Below, one piece after another: positions 7,683 to 9,535 of a stretch of 9,535 bases of DNA; positions within the stretch are counted from its first letter, which is position 1; each line of letters begins with the position of its first letter. The notes under the pieces are model-generated. The model had not been told where the DNA came from, did not search any database, and saw only the letters and a list, made by a program, of their open reading frames with translations. The stretch comes from Ornithinimicrobium sp. (GTDB lineage Bacteria > Actinomycetota > Actinomycetes > Actinomycetales > Dermatophilaceae). The stretch spans positions 1 through 9,535 of the forward strand of contig JASKZT010000007.1 of assembly GCA_030145965.1 (NCBI GenBank), given 5' to 3'. Both the position numbers and the translations under genes were made by a program.

Positions 7683-7697
7683 CCCGCCGGCGGCGGG
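7683..7697 (-). terminator. First hairpin directly after yebC
   Basis: CCCGCC-GGC-GGCGGG gives a 6-bp stem with a 3-base loop starting 9 bases after the yebC stop codon. It lacks a T-run. With the hairpin at 7651-7676 it makes a tandem pair at the end of the pdxS-pdxT-yebC unit. Confidence 0.35.
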
Positions 7698-7705
7698 TGG
7701 CCGCC

Positions 7706-8470
7706 TCAGTCCTCGATCTCCTGCAGGACCTCGTCGGGGATGTCGGCGTTGGTGTAGACGTTCTGCACGTCGTCGCAGTCCTCGAGCGCGTCGACGACCT
7801 TCATGACCTTGCGGGCGCCGTCGGAGTCGACGGTCACCTCCATGGTCGGCACGAAGGTCACCTCGGCGGAGTCGTAGTCGACGCCGGCCTCCTGGAGCGA
7901 GGTCCGCACCGCGACGACGTCGCCGGCCTCGCTGATGACCTCGTAGGCGTCCTCGAGGTCGCTGACCTCCTCCGCGCCGGCCTCCAGCACGATCTCGAGC
8001 AGCCCGTCCTCGGTCAGCTCGCCCGACTCCTGGGCCTTGGGCACGAGGACCTGGCCCTTGCGGTTGAAGAGGTAGGCGACCGAGCCGCTGTCGGCCATCG
8101 AGCCGCCGTTGCGGGAGAGGGCCGTGCGGACCTCCATGACGGCGCGGTTCTTGTTGTCGGTCAGGCACTCGATGTAGAGCGCGACGCCGCCCGAGGCGTA
8201 CCACTCGTAGGTCAGCGCCTCGTAGGACGCTCCACCGGCCTCCGCGCCCGAGCCGCGCTTGACCGCGCGGTCGATGTTGTCGTTGGGGACCGAGGACTTC
8301 TTGGCCTTCTGGATGGCGTCGAAGAGCGTCGGGTTGCCGGCCGGGTCCCCACCGCCGGTCCGCGCGGCCACCTCGATGTTCTTGATCAGCTTGGCGAAGA
8401 GCTTGCCCCGCTTGGCGTCGATGGCCGCCTTCTTGTGCTTGGTCGTCGCCCACTTGGAGTGACCGGACAT
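7706..8470 (-). CDS. yebC: YebC/PmpR/TACO1-family protein
   Basis: Widely conserved cytosolic protein. The family was long annotated as transcriptional regulators; later work on bacterial YebC and mitochondrial TACO1 supports a role in translation, notably of proline-rich stretches. The 254-residue product has the standard length (about 240-255) and the diagnostic N-terminus [20 protein letters not shown] (1-20), [15 protein letters not shown] (23-37), then [13 protein letters not shown] (61-73), YEALTYEWY (83-91), [15 protein letters not shown] (121-135) and an acidic C-terminal domain. The ATG at 8470-8468 is chosen because it begins this conserved block, shares one base with the pdxT stop (TGATG) and has GAGGGAG upstream; an in-frame ATG at 8503 lies inside pdxT. 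It sits last in the pdxS-pdxT-yebC unit, an arrangement conserved in actinobacteria. Which protein substrates it helps is not visible here. Confidence 0.95.
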   Translation of the reverse strand: MSGHSKWATTKHKKAAIDAKRGKLFAKLIKNIEVAARTGGGDPAGNPTLFDAIQKAKKSSVPNDNIDRAVKRGSGAEAGGASYEALTYEWYASGGVALYIECLTDNKNRAVMEVRTALSRNGGSMADSGSVAYLFNRKGQVLVPKAQESGELTEDGLLEIVLEAGAEEVSDLEDAYEVISEAGDVVAVRTSLQEAGVDYDSAEVTFVPTMEVTVDSDGARKVMKVVDALEDCDDVQNVYTNADIPDEVLQEIED

Positions 8471-9153
8471 CAGCGCTCCCTCATTCCCTCGACCGGACTG
8501 CAACGGCCCCCGACTCTACCGGCGTCCTCACCGCGGCCCGACACGGCGGCCGCCACGCACATCCGCACGAAGAGCTCGTGCACCCGGTGGTCGTCGGTGA
8601 CCTCGGGGTGGAAGGACGTGGCGAGCAGGTTGCCCTGGCGCACGGCCACCACCGCGTCGTCGACCACCGCCAGCACCTCGACCTCGGGGCCGGCGTCCTC
8701 CACGCGGGGCGCCCGGATGAAGACGGCGTGGAAGGGGTCCTCGGCCCGGCTCAGGCCCTCGACGTGCAGGTCGGCCTCGAAGGAGTCCACCTGACGCCCG
8801 AAGGCGTTGCGCCGCACGGTCATGTCGATCCCGCCGAAGGACTGCTGCAGGGGGTGCCCGTCGAGGATGCGGTCGGCCAGCTGGATCATCCCGGCGCACG
8901 AGCCGTAGACCGGCAGGCCGGCGGCGATGCGCTCGCGCAGCGGCTCGTGCAGCCCGAAGATCCGGCTGAGCCGGTCGATCGTCGTCGACTCCCCGCCCGG
9001 CACGACGAGGCCGTCCAGCCCGTCCAGCTCGGCGGGGCGGCGCACCGTGCGGGTGTCCGCCCCGGCGCTGCGCAGCGCGGCGACGTGCTCGCGCACGTCG
9101 CCCTGGACCGCCAGGACACCGACGAGCGGCCGCTCGTCGGGCGCGGCGCTCAC
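8470..9153 (-). CDS. pdxT: Pyridoxal 5'-phosphate synthase glutaminase subunit PdxT
   Basis: Class I glutaminase that releases ammonia from glutamine and channels it to PdxS, making PLP from ribose 5-phosphate (or ribulose 5-phosphate), glyceraldehyde 3-phosphate and glutamine; the cytosolic complex is a 12+12 assembly. The 227-residue product has [13 protein letters not shown] (11-23), the oxyanion-loop motif PGGEST (52-57), the catalytic Cys C86 in VYGSCAGMI, and the His/Glu of the triad, H182 and E184, in SFHPEV. The family is usually 190-200 residues; the extra 20 or so at the C-terminus (from about 205) are non-conserved and contain the yebC ribosome binding site. The start is GTG at 9153-9151, overlapping the pdxS stop as GTGA; no strong Shine-Dalgarno precedes it, so coupling to pdxS translation is likely. 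Confidence 0.96.
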   Translation of the reverse strand: MSAAPDERPLVGVLAVQGDVREHVAALRSAGADTRTVRRPAELDGLDGLVVPGGESTTIDRLSRIFGLHEPLRERIAAGLPVYGSCAGMIQLADRILDGHPLQQSFGGIDMTVRRNAFGRQVDSFEADLHVEGLSRAEDPFHAVFIRAPRVEDAGPEVEVLAVVDDAVVAVRQGNLLATSFHPEVTDDHRVHELFVRMCVAAAVSGRGEDAGRVGGRCSPVEGMRER

Positions 9154-9535
9154 CAGCCGCGCTCGGCGAGCCGGTGCGGCACCGGGATGTCGTCGACGTT
9201 GATGCCGACCATCGCCTCGCCGAGGCCGCGGGAGACCGAGGCGACCGTGTCGGGGTCGTCGAAGAAGGTCGTGGCCTTGACGATGGCCGCGGCGCGCTCG
9301 GCGGGGTTGCCCGACTTGAAGATGCCCGAGCCGACGAAGACGCCCTCGGCGCCGAGCTGCATCATCATGGCGGCGTCGGCCGGGGTGGCGATGCCGCCCG
9401 CGGTGAAGAGCACGACGGGCAGCTTGCCGGCCTGCGCGACCTCCTTGACCAGCTCGTAGGGGGCCTGCAGCTCCTTGGCGGCGACGTAGAGCTCGTCCTC
9501 GGGCAGGCCCTGGAGGCGGCGGATCTCGCCCCGGA
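9150..9535 (-). CDS. pdxS: Pyridoxal 5'-phosphate synthase synthase subunit PdxS, 3' part only
   Basis: TIM-barrel subunit that builds PLP using ammonia delivered by PdxT. Only the last 127 codons are present, of about 290-305 in the family; the 5' end and the catalytic lysines lie beyond base 9535. The visible part is highly conserved: [20 protein letters not shown] at its start, then [20 protein letters not shown], the phosphate-binding [29 protein letters not shown], and the terminal LAERGW. It is followed by pdxT with a GTGA overlap, as expected for genes whose products form a fixed-ratio complex. The promoter of the pdxS-pdxT-yebC unit is outside the window. Identity is secure. Confidence 0.96.
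   Translation of the reverse strand, partial: RGEIRRLQGLPEDELYVAAKELQAPYELVKEVAQAGKLPVVLFTAGGIATPADAAMMMQLGAEGVFVGSGIFKSGNPAERAAAIVKATTFFDDPDTVASVSRGLGEAMVGINVDDIPVPHRLAERGW

Noticed and set aside
6895..8453. Upstream extensions of the ruvA frame (to 7386) and the ruvC frame (to 8453)
   Set aside because: Both are out-of-frame readings of neighbouring genes; conserved N-termini begin at GTG 6894 and GTG 7550, each with a good ribosome binding site.
8471..8503. ATG at 8503 as yebC start
   Set aside because: It would add 11 non-family residues overlapping pdxT; the family begins at MSGHSKW and the TGATG junction supports 8470.
6343..8794. Plus-strand open frames of 487 and 406 codons opposite ruvA, ruvC, yebC and pdxT
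   Set aside because: Antisense shadows from third-position G/C bias; no family features and they span several verified genes and a gap.

Overview
The window is a block of core chromosomal genes from a high-GC Gram-positive bacterium. The class Actinomycetes is well supported by near-saturated G/C at third codon positions, frequent GTG starts, and the gene order pdxS-pdxT-yebC / ruvC-ruvA-ruvB / yajC-secD-secF / apt-rel, which is the order known from Mycobacterium and many other actinobacteria. Protein style (long acidic SecD insert, disordered SecF tail) would fit Micrococcales, but genus cannot be fixed by eye.

All ten genes lie on the minus strand, so transcription runs from high to low coordinates. 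Region 1 (9535 to 7706): the 3' part of pdxS, then pdxT (the two subunits of PLP synthase) and a YebC/TACO1-family gene, joined by overlapping stop/start codons. Region 2 (7705 to 7551): a 155-base gap with two GC-rich hairpins, a candidate -10 element and a near-match to the actinobacterial LexA (SOS) box in front of ruvC. Region 3 (7550 to 5141): ruvC-ruvA-ruvB, Holliday-junction processing, every junction a GTGA overlap. Region 4 (5140 to 4979): a 162-base gap with a good sigma-A-type promoter, a leader hairpin and a possible short upstream ORF. Region 5 (4978 to 1477): yajC-secD-secF, Sec translocase accessory factors, every junction a TGATG overlap. Region 6 (1459 to 1): apt (adenine salvage), then a 74-base gap with a hairpin and a -10 element placed for a leaderless transcript, then the 5' part of rel, the bifunctional (p)ppGpp synthetase/hydrolase, which runs off the window.

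Functionally these are unrelated housekeeping modules (vitamin B6, translation support, recombination, protein export, purine salvage, stringent response) kept together by conserved synteny. I see no mobile element, CRISPR, tRNA, rRNA, toxin-antitoxin pair or unknown gene cassette, and no sign of horizontal transfer. The interest lies in the regulatory gaps: the LexA-like operator before ruvC, the probable leaderless rel promoter, and the short ORF ending on the yajC start codon. I do not find evidence for a new biological system.
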